A stretch of 64,000 bases of DNA from assembly GCF_001678845.1 (NCBI RefSeq), contig NZ_MAIQ01000002.1:310001-374000 (forward strand), given 5' to 3'. Below, one piece after another: positions 8,466 to 17,470 of this stretch (position 1 is its first letter; every line of letters begins with the position of its first letter). The translations under genes and the position numbers were made by a program. The notes beneath the pieces are model-generated. The model worked only from the letters and a program-made list of their open reading frames with translations. It was not told the DNA's origin and did no database searches. Source of the stretch: Christensenella intestinihominis (GTDB lineage Bacteria; Bacillota; Clostridia; Christensenellales; Christensenellaceae).

Positions 8466-9788
8466 TTATTTTTCGGGCTTTTTTTCTTTTCCGATAAACC
8501 GGCGGTATTCGTGCACCTTTTGCTCGTAGCCCTGCATGGAGGGACGGTAAAACACGCTGTCCTTCAGTTCGTCGGGCAGGTATTGCTGCTGCACGTAATG
8601 CCGCGGGTAATCGTGCGCGTATTTATAATCCTTGCCCTTTTTTTCGTGCTTCGCCTTTTCAAAATTCGTATCCTGCAAATAGGCGGGCACATCCTGCCGG
8701 GACGCTTCGCGCGCGGCCTTTGCCGCCGAATCGACCGCGAGCAGCACGCTGTTGCTCTTGGGCGATTCGCACAGGTAAATAATCGCCTGCGCAATGTTGA
8801 GGCGCGCCTCGGGCATGCCGTTGAATTCGAGGGCCTGCATCGCCGCCACGCACTGGTTCAAAACGCTTGGGTTCGCGAGGCCCACATCCTCTGAGGCGTG
8901 CGCGATCATCCGCCGCACGGGCACGCGCGGGTCGACCCCCGCATAGATCATGCGCGCAAACCAGAAAAGCGCCGCGTCGCTGTCGCTGCCCCGCAGGGAC
9001 TTGCAGAACGCGGACAGCATATCGTAATATTCGTTGTCGTCCATCCTGACGGCGCGCTGCTGGATGGATTGTTCCGCAATTTCAAGGGTGATATGCACCC
9101 GCCCCTTTTTATCGGGACTCGTCGTGAGCACCGCGAGCTCGAGCGCATTGAGGGCGCTGCGGATGTCGCCGTTGGAGACGGACGCCCAGTGGGCCGCCGC
9201 TTCCATGTCGATTGTAAGCTCCATATTGCCAAAGCCGTGCTCTTCGTCCTCCGCCGCGCGGAAGATTGCTTTTTTCACGTCTTCCTCGCCGAGCGCGTAG
9301 AATTCAAATAAACGGCAGCGCGAAACGATTGCGCTTGTCATCGCGGCCATGGGGTTTTCCGTGGTGGAGCCAATCAGCTTGATGACGCCGCTTTCCATTG
9401 CCGGGAGGACGCTGTCGGACTGGGACTTTGACCAGCGGTGGCACTCGTCGAGGAGCAGGAAGCTTTCCCGCCCGTACATTTTAAGATTCCCCTCCGCCTG
9501 GTCGATTACCTCGCGCACGTCCTTCACGCCGCTGGTAACCGCGTTGAGCTTATAAAAATCGCTGCCCGTGGTATGGGCGACAATTGCCGCGAGGGTACTT
9601 TTCCCGCACCCGGGCGGGCCCCAGAAAATACACGAACCAAGCTTATCCGCCTCGATCGCGCGGCGAAGCAGCGTATTTTTCCCTACGATATGCTCCTGCC
9701 CCAGGAACTCGTCGAGCGTCCGCGGACGCATCCGGTCCGCGAGGGGGGCGCTTTTTTCCATATTGCCGTTTGCGGAAAATAAATCCAA
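8466..9788 (-). CDS. rarA: Replication-associated recombination ATPase RarA (MgsA)
   Basis: A 440-residue AAA+ ATPase of the clamp-loader-like RarA/MgsA/WRNIP1 family, which acts at stalled replication forks. Visible motifs are ADRMRP near the N terminus, Walker A GPPGCGKST (about residue 57), Walker B LLLDECHR, sensor 1 STTENP, and the family's C-terminal tetramerisation region (SEDVGLANP, then YLPDELK near the end). The start is TTG 9788, preceded by AGGGAGCGAGATT. The gene stands alone; no partner genes share its strand nearby. Confidence 0.95.
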   Translation of the reverse strand: MDLFSANGNMEKSAPLADRMRPRTLDEFLGQEHIVGKNTLLRRAIEADKLGSCIFWGPPGCGKSTLAAIVAHTTGSDFYKLNAVTSGVKDVREVIDQAEGNLKMYGRESFLLLDECHRWSKSQSDSVLPAMESGVIKLIGSTTENPMAAMTSAIVSRCRLFEFYALGEEDVKKAIFRAAEDEEHGFGNMELTIDMEAAAHWASVSNGDIRSALNALELAVLTTSPDKKGRVHITLEIAEQSIQQRAVRMDDNEYYDMLSAFCKSLRGSDSDAALFWFARMIYAGVDPRVPVRRMIAHASEDVGLANPSVLNQCVAAMQALEFNGMPEARLNIAQAIIYLCESPKSNSVLLAVDSAAKAAREASRQDVPAYLQDTNFEKAKHEKKGKDYKYAHDYPRHYVQQQYLPDELKDSVFYRPSMQGYEQKVHEYRRFIGKEKKPEK

Positions 9789-9849
9789 AATCTCGCTCCC
9801 TTCGGTCTTTTTTCAAATGAAAAATTATGGAGTACGCTCTGCGGACGGG

Positions 9850-9950
9850 TTTATTCATCGGCGCAGCCGATCCCTTAATTATTCATTATTAACTATTTCC
9901 TATTACTTAATTAACTATTCCCTATTACTTATTTATTATATACCATTCCA
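9850..9950. repeat. AT-rich TAAGTAATAG repeat with hairpin (copy 2)
   Basis: Read on the minus strand it has several TAAGTAATAGG/GAATAGTTAAT units and then the palindrome ATCGGCTGCGCCGAT (9859-9873). No protein is encoded. Structure and order match the patch behind the S23-like gene. It fills much of the 400-base gap between rarA and serC. Confidence 0.6.
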
Positions 9951-10078
9951 TCCACAAATTCAGTTTGTTTTGGGAAATTTTAACCCCGCGGCCCGCGCCG
10001 CCGGAAAATGTATCCGTCCGTATCCGTTCCGCGGGCGCCGGGAGGGGCACGCCACACGTGTGCATTCTACCTTAAGTA

Positions 10079-10107
10079 TTGAAAATGCGGCCTTCCCATA
10101 TTATAAT
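10079..10107 (+). promoter_or_regulatory. Sigma-A promoter of serC
   Basis: TTGAAA (10079-10084), 17-bp spacer, TATAAT (10102-10107). Confidence 0.85.
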
Positions 10108-10128
10108 GATAGTTGTATATGATATTTT

Positions 10129-10175
10129 GGACAGAGCGGCACAGGAAACGCCGTGGCCTGTCCTTCAATTTTTAG
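10129..10175 (+). promoter_or_regulatory. Structured 5' UTR of serC
   Basis: GGACAG (10129-10134) pairs with CTGTCC (10158-10163), and inside it CGGC (10137-10140) pairs with GCCG (10150-10153). The sequence TTCAATTTTT follows, then the serC ribosome binding site. This could be a weak attenuator or an mRNA-stabilising stem. Confidence 0.4.
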
Positions 10176-10188
10176 GAGGTCAAAAGCA

Positions 10189-11274
10189 ATGGAAGAAAGA
10201 GTGTACAACTTTTCGGCCGGCCCCGCGTGCCTGCCCATGAATGTGCTGAAACAGGCGCAAAAAGACTTCATTTCGTATGGCGAAAGCGGCATGAACGTGA
10301 TGGAAATGAGCCACCGCAGCGCCGAATACCAGAACATTATCGACACCGCCGAGGCGGATTTGCGCGAGCTGCTCGATATCCCGGACAACTATGACGTACT
10401 GTTTTTACAGGGCGGCGCGTCGATGCAGTTTGCCATGGTTCCCATGAACCTGATGACAAAATACAAAAAGGTCCACGCGGTGAATACGGGCCAGTGGTCG
10501 AAAAAAGCGATTGCCGAAGCGAAAAAGTTCGGCGAGGTGAACGTTGTCGCATCCTCTGAGGATAAGACGTTCTCTTACATCCCCAAGCTTTCGGCGGATA
10601 TGTTTACGCCGGACGCGGATTATGTACACATTACTTCCAACAACACAATTTATGGAACGAAGTATACGAAGCTTCCCCCGGTGGGGAACCTTCCGCTTGT
10701 TTCCGATATGTCCTCCTGCATTCTCTCCGAAGTAATCAACGTGGCGGATTACGGCCTTATTTATGCGGGCGCGCAGAAAAACATCGGGCCTGCGGGCGTG
10801 ACCATTGTGATCGCGCGCAAGGACCTTGTGGAAAACGCGCCGGAGGATATCCCCACGATGCTGCGTTACAAGACGCATGCCGACAATGGTTCCATGTTCA
10901 ATACGCCCCCCACCTATGCGATTTATATCGCGGGACTGGTGTTCAAAAACCTGAAAAAGCTGGGCGGCGTTGCCGAAATGGAAAAGATCAACCGGGAAAA
11001 AGCGGCGATGCTGTATGACTTCCTCGACAATTCCTCCCTTTTCAGCGCGACCGTCGAGGGCGCGGACCGTTCGATGATGAACGTGCCGTTTGTAACGGGC
11101 GACGCGGACCTTGACAAGGAGTTCGTTGCCGAAGCGAAAAAGGCGGGCCTTGTGAACCTCAAGGGCCACCGCAGCGTGGGCGGCATGCGCGCGAGTATCT
11201 ATAACGCGATGCCCGAGGACGGGGTGCGCAGCCTGATCGCGTTTATGGCGGAATTTGAAGCAAAGCACAGGTAA
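10189..11274 (+). CDS. serC: Phosphoserine aminotransferase
   Basis: Converts 3-phosphohydroxypyruvate and glutamate to O-phosphoserine and 2-oxoglutarate (step 2 of serine synthesis), and can act in pyridoxal phosphate synthesis. The 361-residue protein opens with the family phrase YNFSAGPACLP, has LLFLQGGAS-like FLQGGASMQFA, and carries the cofactor lysine in YAGAQKNIGPAG. ATG 10189 follows AGGAGGTCAAAAGCA; an earlier GTG at 10153 lies inside the leader stem and lacks a ribosome binding site. It is followed by serA, 192 bases downstream, so the two form a serine operon. serB is not in the window. Confidence 0.97.
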   Translation: MEERVYNFSAGPACLPMNVLKQAQKDFISYGESGMNVMEMSHRSAEYQNIIDTAEADLRELLDIPDNYDVLFLQGGASMQFAMVPMNLMTKYKKVHAVNTGQWSKKAIAEAKKFGEVNVVASSEDKTFSYIPKLSADMFTPDADYVHITSNNTIYGTKYTKLPPVGNLPLVSDMSSCILSEVINVADYGLIYAGAQKNIGPAGVTIVIARKDLVENAPEDIPTMLRYKTHADNGSMFNTPPTYAIYIAGLVFKNLKKLGGVAEMEKINREKAAMLYDFLDNSSLFSATVEGADRSMMNVPFVTGDADLDKEFVAEAKKAGLVNLKGHRSVGGMRASIYNAMPEDGVRSLIAFMAEFEAKHR

Positions 11275-11333
11275 GCGGCGTCTGGGCCTGGGCATATGAA
11301 CCCCGGCCGGAAGCAAACCCGCTAGTGCAAGGA

Positions 11334-11390
11334 GCCCCCGAACGGCCCGAAAGAGCGAAGCGAACGAGTCGTTTGGGGAAAAGGAGCAGT
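11334..11390. repeat. Hairpin unit between serC and serA (diverged copy A)
   Basis: CCCCGAACG (11336-11344) pairs with CGTTTGGGG (11370-11378), with one G-U pair, around a loop containing GAAAGAGCGAAGCGAACGA. The tail AAAAGGAGCAG follows. The layout CCCC-arm, GAAG-rich loop, GGGG-arm, AAGGAG matches the two units at 56571-56854, but the stem sequence differs. Confidence 0.5.
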
Positions 11391-11466
11391 TGCCCGCAAG
11401 GTGAGATTCCCGAAGTGTGGAAACGAACGAAAGGGGCGCGCTGCGACGCAAGATAGGAGCAATGTT

Positions 11467-12630
11467 ATGCATACAATTAAAAAGCTGAATAAAATATCGC
11501 CCGTGATTTATGACTACCTTCCGAAGGAGAATTACAACGTATCGTCCCACCTGGAGGACGACAGCGAGGGATTCATCGTACGCAGCGCGGACTGCCACGG
11601 CATGGATTTTTCAGGAAACACCATTGCCATTGCGCGCGCGGGCGCGGGCACGAACAACATCCCGATCGACCAGTGCACGGAAAAGGGCATTGTGGTATTC
11701 AACACGCCCGGCGCGAACGCAAACGGCGTGAAGGAGCTGGTGATCGGGGCGATGATCTCCGCATCGCGCAACCTTCCCGAAGCATATGACTGGGCCAAGA
11801 CCTTAAAGGGCCAGGACGGCGTTGCCGCACTGGTGGAAAAAGGAAAGGGCCAGTTCGTGGGCGGCGAGGTCAAGGGCAAGACCCTCGGCGTGATCGGCCT
11901 TGGAGCAATCGGCATTATGGTCGCCAACGCGGCTTCCGCCATTGGCATGAACGTCATTGGCTACGACCCGTTCCTGTCGGTGGACAGGGCCTGGTCCATC
12001 TCCATGTATACGCACAAGGCGGAAAAGCTGGACGAGCTGCTTGAAAAGGCGGACTTCATTACCCTGCACATTCCGCAGAACGATAAAACAAAGGGCTTTT
12101 TGAGCACGCCCGAATTTTCCAAAATGAAGGACGGGGTAATTATCCTCAACTTTGCGCGCGGCGGCCTCGTGAAAACGACTTCCCTGTTCGACGCGATGGA
12201 AAGCGGCAAGGTGAAAAAATATGTCACGGACTTCCCGGACGACGATATGCTTTTGCATCCGAACGTACTCGCAATCCCGCACCTCGGCGCGTCCACGCCC
12301 GAGAGCGAGGAAAACTGCGCGGTGATGGCGGCAAAGCAGATGCGCGACTTCTTTGAAACGGGCACGATCGTCAATTCCGTCAACATGCCCGAATGCATTG
12401 TCCCGCCTTCCGATACGGTGCGCGTGACGATCATCCATAAAAACCTCACGAACATGGTTGGGCAGATTACCAATACGATTGCGAAATATGGCCTTAACAT
12501 TGCGGATATGGCCAATAAATCCCGCGGGGATATCGCATATACGGTGCTGAACCTTGACCACGAAATTTCGCAGGAGGCGGTGGATGAGATTACGGGCATC
12601 GAGGGCGTCATCAAGGTGCGCGTGATTTAA
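11467..12630 (+). CDS. serA: D-3-phosphoglycerate dehydrogenase with ACT domain
   Basis: Oxidises 3-phosphoglycerate to 3-phosphohydroxypyruvate with NAD, the entry step to serine. The 387-residue enzyme shows the D-2-hydroxyacid dehydrogenase layout: substrate domain with ARAGAGTNNIP, Rossmann motif LGVIGLGAIGIMVAN near residue 145, catalytic region NFARGG and PHLGASTPESE with the active-site His. A C-terminal ACT domain (about 318-387, VRVTIIHKNLTNMVGQI) suggests feedback by serine. ATG 11467 follows ATAGGAGCAATGTT; the upstream in-frame start at 11401 lies in the hairpin region and is rejected. It shares the serC transcript and is followed one base later by a small membrane protein. Confidence 0.95.
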   Translation: MHTIKKLNKISPVIYDYLPKENYNVSSHLEDDSEGFIVRSADCHGMDFSGNTIAIARAGAGTNNIPIDQCTEKGIVVFNTPGANANGVKELVIGAMISASRNLPEAYDWAKTLKGQDGVAALVEKGKGQFVGGEVKGKTLGVIGLGAIGIMVANAASAIGMNVIGYDPFLSVDRAWSISMYTHKAEKLDELLEKADFITLHIPQNDKTKGFLSTPEFSKMKDGVIILNFARGGLVKTTSLFDAMESGKVKKYVTDFPDDDMLLHPNVLAIPHLGASTPESEENCAVMAAKQMRDFFETGTIVNSVNMPECIVPPSDTVRVTIIHKNLTNMVGQITNTIAKYGLNIADMANKSRGDIAYTVLNLDHEISQEAVDEITGIEGVIKVRVI

Positions 12631-12631
12631 C

Positions 12632-12841
12632 ATGAGCGAAAAAAAATGGGGGATCACCCTCATCGTGACGAGCGCCGTCCTGGTAACGGCAATTTCCCTC
12701 CTGTTCTTCACGCTGAAAGCGCCGGATATGGATATGGGCGTGCAATGGGCCATCCGCATTTTTGCGATTGCGGCCTGCGCCGTTCAGTTTGTTGTTTTTA
12801 TCCTGTTCGCCAAGGCGTTCAAAAAGAACCGGAAGTATTAA
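12632..12841 (+). CDS. Small two-helix membrane protein
   Basis: A 69-residue protein with two hydrophobic helices (about 8-27, GITLIVTSAVLVTAISLLFF, and about 40-62) joined by a short acidic loop, ending in a basic tail KKNRKY that should face the cytoplasm. The start codon follows the serA stop by one base, so it is translationally coupled to the serine operon. I do not recognise a family. A role in amino acid export or enzyme anchoring would be speculation. Confidence 0.7.
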   Translation: MSEKKWGITLIVTSAVLVTAISLLFFTLKAPDMDMGVQWAIRIFAIAACAVQFVVFILFAKAFKKNRKY

Positions 12842-12852
12842 CCTGAAATAAA

Positions 12853-12917
12853 GGCGGCGCGGCCCAGGGCTCAGTCGGCACCAAAAAGCCGGCGGATTCC
12901 GTACCGCGCCGCTTTTT
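12853..12917 (+). terminator. Terminator of the serC-serA operon
   Basis: GCGGCGCGG (12854-12862) pairs with CCGCGCCGC (12904-12912), then T5. The 41-base loop is unusually long and can fold on its own (TCGGC with GCCGG). Confidence 0.75.
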
Positions 12918-12938
12918 GATTTTTGGAAAGGATTTTTT

Positions 12939-13457
12939 ATGAAGCATAACAAGGCACTGGACGATTTATCGAAGGAACAGCTGATTCATTTGGTGGGGCT
13001 TTATTCCAAAAACTGGCTGGCGCTCGACGGCGTATGGTTCCAGTCGGTCGAACACAAGCTCGGTATGGACGAGGCCATGCTGCACGACGCGCGGGCATGG
13101 GAACGGTTTACCGTAATCGAGGCGCGCCGCATCAAGCAATTCCTGGAGCTCCCGGAAAAAGCGGGGCTCGAGGGCCTGAAAAAAGCGCTCTCCCTTCGTT
13201 TTTACGCAAACATCAACGAGGATGAAGCCGTCATCGAGGGCAATACGCTTTTATACCGCACCCTTTCCTGCCGGGTGCAGAATGCCCGTTCCCGGAAAAA
13301 CATGGAATTCCATCCGTGCAAGCCTGTGGGAGAAATTGAATATGCCGGGTTTGCCCGCACCATTGACCCGCGGATTACCTGCAAGTGCGTGAGCTGTTAC
13401 CCGGAGATCACGGACGACACGTGCGCATGTTCGTGGCTGTTCACGCTTGGGGAATAA
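12939..13457 (+). CDS. DUF6125-like cytoplasmic protein
   Basis: A 172-residue protein with no signal peptide. It begins with a helical region (DDLSKEQLIHLVGLYSKNWLALDGVW) and ends in a cysteine-rich part: CKCVSCYP and CACSW, with a further Cys at CHPCKP-like HPCKP. This layout resembles DUF6125 proteins, which are found in anaerobes and may hold a metal or a redox-active centre; that is family-level knowledge and the match is by eye. GGAAAGG lies ahead of the ATG. It sits between two terminators and is probably transcribed alone. Confidence 0.7.
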   Translation: MKHNKALDDLSKEQLIHLVGLYSKNWLALDGVWFQSVEHKLGMDEAMLHDARAWERFTVIEARRIKQFLELPEKAGLEGLKKALSLRFYANINEDEAVIEGNTLLYRTLSCRVQNARSRKNMEFHPCKPVGEIEYAGFARTIDPRITCKCVSCYPEITDDTCACSWLFTLGE

Positions 13458-13490
13458 AACACAGCGCGTTCCCTGCCCTGAAACAAAAAC

Positions 13491-13520
13491 GGAAACCGCA
13501 GATGCGGTTCCCGCTTTTTT
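13491..13520. terminator. Terminator between convergent genes
   Basis: GGAAACCGCA pairs with TGCGGTTCC (13491-13511), followed by T6 on the plus strand. Confidence 0.75.
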
Positions 13521-13531
13521 AAATGTAGTAT

Positions 13532-15721
13532 TTATTCTTCACCGCCGCTGGTATCATCGCTGCTACTGGTATCGTCGCTGCCGCCGCTAAGGCCCGTCAG
13601 CATCTGCGAATAGGCGTTTTCGTCCACCATGCCGCGCAGGATGGCAATTTTGGGCTTGGAGCCCTCGTCGGTATCCGTTTCCACGACCACGAGGTACAGC
13701 TTCCCGTCCTCCTGGTTTAAAGTGATGATCCAGTTGACCTCGCGCGAATTATTGGCGCCCACCTGCGCGGTGCCCGTTTTGCCGATGACGTCGCTGCCGC
13801 CAAGGCCGGCCGGCGCGCCCGTACCGTTCACCATTACGCGCTTTAACGCCGGTTTAATCATGTCGATTGCTTTCTGGCTCATCGTGCCTTCCCGGAACGC
13901 GGACGGGGCCGTTTCACTGACCGTCGTTTCCGTTTCGTCTTCCCCCTCAATGGTAAAGGTGCGCCTCACAATCGTTGGATTCATCATAGTTCCGCCGTTT
14001 TCAATCCCCGTGTACATACACGCAAGCTGGAGCGGCGTGATTACAAGCTCACCCGTGCCGTAGCCCGTGCGGGCCAGCCAGTCCAACCAGTCGACCTCGT
14101 CCTCGGACTGGCTCAACATACTGGACGCTGTAACCGGCAGTTCAAACTGCGGCGCTTCGCCGATCCCGATTTTTTCCAGATAGGATTTAAACGGATCGAC
14201 CCCCGCTTGCAGGGCGTAATACGCGAAAAAGATATTATCGGACGACTTCATTGCCATTTCATAATTATACGGCGACTCCGCAACGGTCTTGGAATAAATC
14301 GGCCGTGAATGCCAGCCCTCGACGTCCGGCGTCCAGCTGTAGGAATCGCTGTCGTTTCCCTCGGAATGCGGCGGCTTTTTAGTGATTCCGGGAACGGAAT
14401 CGGCGTCGAGGATTCCCGCTTCAATGGCGGGAAGGGAGGAAAACGGCTTGAACGAGGAGCCCGGCATATACGCCGACTGGGTCGCGCGGTTGATGAGCGG
14501 ATGGTCGTCGTCATCGTTATAGTAGTTCCACGTTCCCTCGTCGAGCGGGAAATTGAACAGATTATTGTCGAACGACGGATAGGAGACCATCGCCTCCACC
14601 GCGCCCGTGGTGTAATCCATCACGAGAGCCGCGCCGCTCTGCCCGTCCACGAGGTTCGACGCCATCAGCGTATAAGCGCGTTCCTGGGTTTTTGAGTCGA
14701 TGGAAAGCTCGATATTCTGCCCGTCCGTTTTTTCGTCCTCGAACAGGGTTTGCTTTACGTTTCCCTTTTCGTCTTCAATATAGATAATCCGCCCGTCGCT
14801 GCCGCGCAGGGTATCCTCGTACTGCATTTCGAGGCCCGATTTCCCTACCGTGGAATACTCCGAGAGGTCTTCGCTTGCCGCAAGCTGTTCTTCGGACGGC
14901 GAACCCATATATCCGATGATATGCGCCGCATCGTCCTTCAGTGGATAATAGCGGATGGGCGTAAAACGGGAGTCGTCGAAGCCAAGACCGTTTATGCCCG
15001 CAATCGCCTCTTTTTGTTCGTCCGTGACGGTTCCCTTAGGATAGGAAAGCAGCACCTCGACCGGATACGCTTTTTCAACCGCATTGTCATACTTTTTTTG
15101 GATGGTTTCCGGGTCCGCGCCGAAATCCGCCGCAAGGAAGGATTTGACCGCTTCAATATCCGGGCTCTTTTCAAGGTCGATATATACGCTGTCCGCATAA
15201 TCGTTTTTCGCGAGCACCGCGCCGTCCGCGGAGAAAATTTCCCCCCGCGCGCCCTCCTGCGAGGTAGCGCGCACCTTATCGCCCTCCTCGAGCATGGGCA
15301 GGATGAGGCTTGGGGTGTACAGCACCGTATAGCCCTGCGGTCCCGCGACGATATCGGCGGAGTAATCATAGGTGAGCACGCCGAGGATTTTGCTGGTGAG
15401 CGCAAGCGTATATTTGAGTTCATATTCGTTTTCCGAGACCGGCTCCACGCTGCGCGACACGAGCCGCACATCCGAGATTTCCAGCGCGTCGTAAATATTG
15501 GAAAACCGCGCCGCAAATTCATCCCGGGTATTTACGTCCGAGGTGAGCACGTACACATAATCGAACGCGCCCGAATAATCCCGCGCGACAAGCTTCCCGA
15601 CAAAAGCGCTGCCCACACTGTCGGCGCTGTCCGCGAGTGTGGCGCAGCCCGTGAGCGCCGTTCCCGCAAACACGAGCAAAAGAAGGAACACCAGCATATA
15701 AATAAGAAGTTTCTTTTTCAT
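13532..15721 (-). CDS. Penicillin-binding transpeptidase, MecA/PbpC-like (class B)
   Basis: Cross-links peptidoglycan outside the membrane. From the N terminus it has a lipoprotein-like signal (LLLLVFAGTALTGC), an NTF2-like MecA_N domain (about 30-140), a dimerisation domain (about 150-310), and a transpeptidase domain with SSFK (SxxK serine), SSDN (SxN) and KTGTAQ (KTG). The tail is Ser/Gly/Asp rich. The first in-frame ATG (15739) has no ribosome binding site; the one at 15721 has a weak CAGGAAAAT and gives a proper signal peptide, so it is preferred (729 residues). MecA-like architecture does not by itself show beta-lactam resistance. Confidence 0.93.
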   Translation of the reverse strand: MKKKLLIYMLVFLLLLVFAGTALTGCATLADSADSVGSAFVGKLVARDYSGAFDYVYVLTSDVNTRDEFAARFSNIYDALEISDVRLVSRSVEPVSENEYELKYTLALTSKILGVLTYDYSADIVAGPQGYTVLYTPSLILPMLEEGDKVRATSQEGARGEIFSADGAVLAKNDYADSVYIDLEKSPDIEAVKSFLAADFGADPETIQKKYDNAVEKAYPVEVLLSYPKGTVTDEQKEAIAGINGLGFDDSRFTPIRYYPLKDDAAHIIGYMGSPSEEQLAASEDLSEYSTVGKSGLEMQYEDTLRGSDGRIIYIEDEKGNVKQTLFEDEKTDGQNIELSIDSKTQERAYTLMASNLVDGQSGAALVMDYTTGAVEAMVSYPSFDNNLFNFPLDEGTWNYYNDDDDHPLINRATQSAYMPGSSFKPFSSLPAIEAGILDADSVPGITKKPPHSEGNDSDSYSWTPDVEGWHSRPIYSKTVAESPYNYEMAMKSSDNIFFAYYALQAGVDPFKSYLEKIGIGEAPQFELPVTASSMLSQSEDEVDWLDWLARTGYGTGELVITPLQLACMYTGIENGGTMMNPTIVRRTFTIEGEDETETTVSETAPSAFREGTMSQKAIDMIKPALKRVMVNGTGAPAGLGGSDVIGKTGTAQVGANNSREVNWIITLNQEDGKLYLVVVETDTDEGSKPKIAILRGMVDENAYSQMLTGLSGGSDDTSSSDDTSGGEE

Positions 15722-15765
15722 TTCATTTTCCTGACGCATCGTTTGATATCGGCATAATTTGTCTT

Positions 15766-15794
15766 ATTATACTATTATTTCGTAATAATTGCAA
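15766..15794 (-). promoter_or_regulatory. Promoter of the penicillin-binding protein gene
   Basis: Minus-strand TTGCAA (15789-15794), 17-bp spacer, TATAAT (15766-15771). Confidence 0.8.
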
Positions 15795-15887
15795 AAACGT
15801 TACATTTTATTCATACGTGTGTTCCGCAGGCAGCCTGTTTTCCCGAAAAACAGCTTCATTAAGCCATTTTATGGCATTTCCGCCCGT

Positions 15888-15916
15888 TTGACTTTTTGGC
15901 CTTTTGGGGGTATAAT
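15888..15916 (+). promoter_or_regulatory. Promoter of the G5/3D protein gene
   Basis: TTGACT (15888-15893), exactly 17 bp, TATAAT (15911-15916); near consensus, so strong expression is expected. Confidence 0.88.
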
Positions 15917-15969
15917 ATGCATACGTTTTGTGGAATGGAGCAATTCCATAAAAAAGACGGAGGAAATTT

Positions 15970-17415
15970 ATGCCTTTTGGAAAGCACAAAAAGGATATCG
16001 ACCTTTCGGTCCATCCTGAAACAAAATATAACCGGATTCTTTATACGGCGGACCGCCGCTCTGCATCCGATGACGAGCTGCCGCCCGTAACAAGGCGGAG
16101 GCGCCCGGCAGGCAGGACGCCCGGCAAGCTGGCGGGCCTGCTTTCTTCCCTTGGCGCGTTCCGTGTAAAACGGCCCAAGGATTCGTGTGTGAAAGCGCGC
16201 GTTTCCGCAAAGCAGGAGACCGGCAGGCAGGACGGCGGCGGCAGGGTGCTGCGCTCGGACAGAAACAACCGCAAAAAGCAGGGCGGTTTTTTGCAGGACA
16301 AGCTTCTTCGGACGACCTCACTCGTGTGTATCGCGGTGGTTGCCGTTTCGTTGATTACGGTACAGACAACATTCGCCAAGCCCGGCACGCCGATTACCCT
16401 GATTGACAACGGCCGCGAGCTGCAGTGTGAGACCACAGCCCAGACGGTGGGCGAATTCCTCGAGGACAACGCGGTGGCGCTGGATGAAGAGGACGTGGTA
16501 TCCACAGAGCTCAGCGCGCCCTTATATGAGGGACAGACCATTACGATTTACCGCGCGGTGCCGATTACGATAAAGAGCAACGGGACGGAAACCCAGGTGA
16601 GCATTGTCGCCGGGCACACCGTGCAGGATGCGCTTGACAAGGCTGGGATTGTTCCCGCGGAAAACGACGAGGTATATCCCTCGCCCGACACCATCGTCCG
16701 TTCGGGCATGACCATTGACCATATTGTGGTGACGACGCAGGAAACGACGGAGGACCAGGCGATTCCCTTTGACAACACCACCAAGGAAGACCCCACCATG
16801 CCAAAGGGCGAGCACGACATTGTGCAGGCGGGCCAGGAAGGCGTTTTGCGCATCACCTATAAACAGATTTACAAGAACGGCGTGCTGATTTCCCAGGATT
16901 CCATTTCGGAAGACGTGGTGCAGCAGCCTGTTGACCAAGTAATGGCGATCGGCACTTACGTCGAGCCGGAAAAGCCAAAGGAAACCACGAAAAAGACGAC
17001 GACTAAGAAGAGTTCCGGTTCGTCGGGAAGCTCGTCGAAGAGCAGCAGCGGCAGTTCGTCGAAAGGCAGCAGCGGTTCATCCTCGTCCTCTTCCTCGTCG
17101 TCCGGCAGCAAATCGGACGATACGGACCTCAATGGCAGCAAGGGCATGAAAATGCAGTTGACCGCGTATTGTTCCTTCTGCAACAGCGGCAGCAAGACCT
17201 CGTCCGGCACATATCCTGCGGCGGGCAGGACGGTCGCGTGCAACTCGCTTCCCCTGGGGACGCGGATTTACATTGAAGGCTACGGCGAATTTGTCGTGGA
17301 GGACCGCGGCGGCATGGGCGGCAACGTCGTTGATATTTACATGGGCGACCAGCCGAACGACGACGTATGCAACAATTTCGGCCGCACAAGCGCTATGGTT
17401 TATGTGATCGGATAA
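15970..17415 (+). CDS. YabE-like cell-wall protein: DUF348, G5 and 3D domains
   Basis: A 481-residue surface protein. A basic cytoplasmic N-terminal stretch of about 110 residues precedes one membrane helix (about 115-135, TTSLVCIAVVAVSLITVQTTF). Outside are DUF348 ubiquitin-like repeats (about 140-255), a G5 domain (about 255-340, TEDQAIPFDNTTKEDPTMPKG), a Ser/Lys linker, and a C-terminal 3D domain (about 392-481) with the three Asp in VVEDRGG, VVDIYMGDQ. 3D domains of this kind belong to lytic transglycosylase-like enzymes (Rpf/YuiC relatives), so peptidoglycan cleavage is likely. GGAGGAAATTT precedes the ATG. It is divergent from the penicillin-binding protein, sharing a cell-wall theme. 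Confidence 0.92.
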   Translation: MPFGKHKKDIDLSVHPETKYNRILYTADRRSASDDELPPVTRRRRPAGRTPGKLAGLLSSLGAFRVKRPKDSCVKARVSAKQETGRQDGGGRVLRSDRNNRKKQGGFLQDKLLRTTSLVCIAVVAVSLITVQTTFAKPGTPITLIDNGRELQCETTAQTVGEFLEDNAVALDEEDVVSTELSAPLYEGQTITIYRAVPITIKSNGTETQVSIVAGHTVQDALDKAGIVPAENDEVYPSPDTIVRSGMTIDHIVVTTQETTEDQAIPFDNTTKEDPTMPKGEHDIVQAGQEGVLRITYKQIYKNGVLISQDSISEDVVQQPVDQVMAIGTYVEPEKPKETTKKTTTKKSSGSSGSSSKSSSGSSSKGSSGSSSSSSSSSGSKSDDTDLNGSKGMKMQLTAYCSFCNSGSKTSSGTYPAAGRTVACNSLPLGTRIYIEGYGEFVVEDRGGMGGNVVDIYMGDQPNDDVCNNFGRTSAMVYVIG

Positions 17416-17427
17416 CAGGACCGTATG

Positions 17428-17455
17428 GCGGCGGGCAGGGCCCGCCGCTTTTTTT
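17428..17455 (+). terminator. Terminator of the G5/3D gene
   Basis: A 9-bp GC stem (17428-17436 with 17440-17448) followed by T7. Confidence 0.88.
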
Positions 17456-17470
17456 GTTGAAACAGGGACC

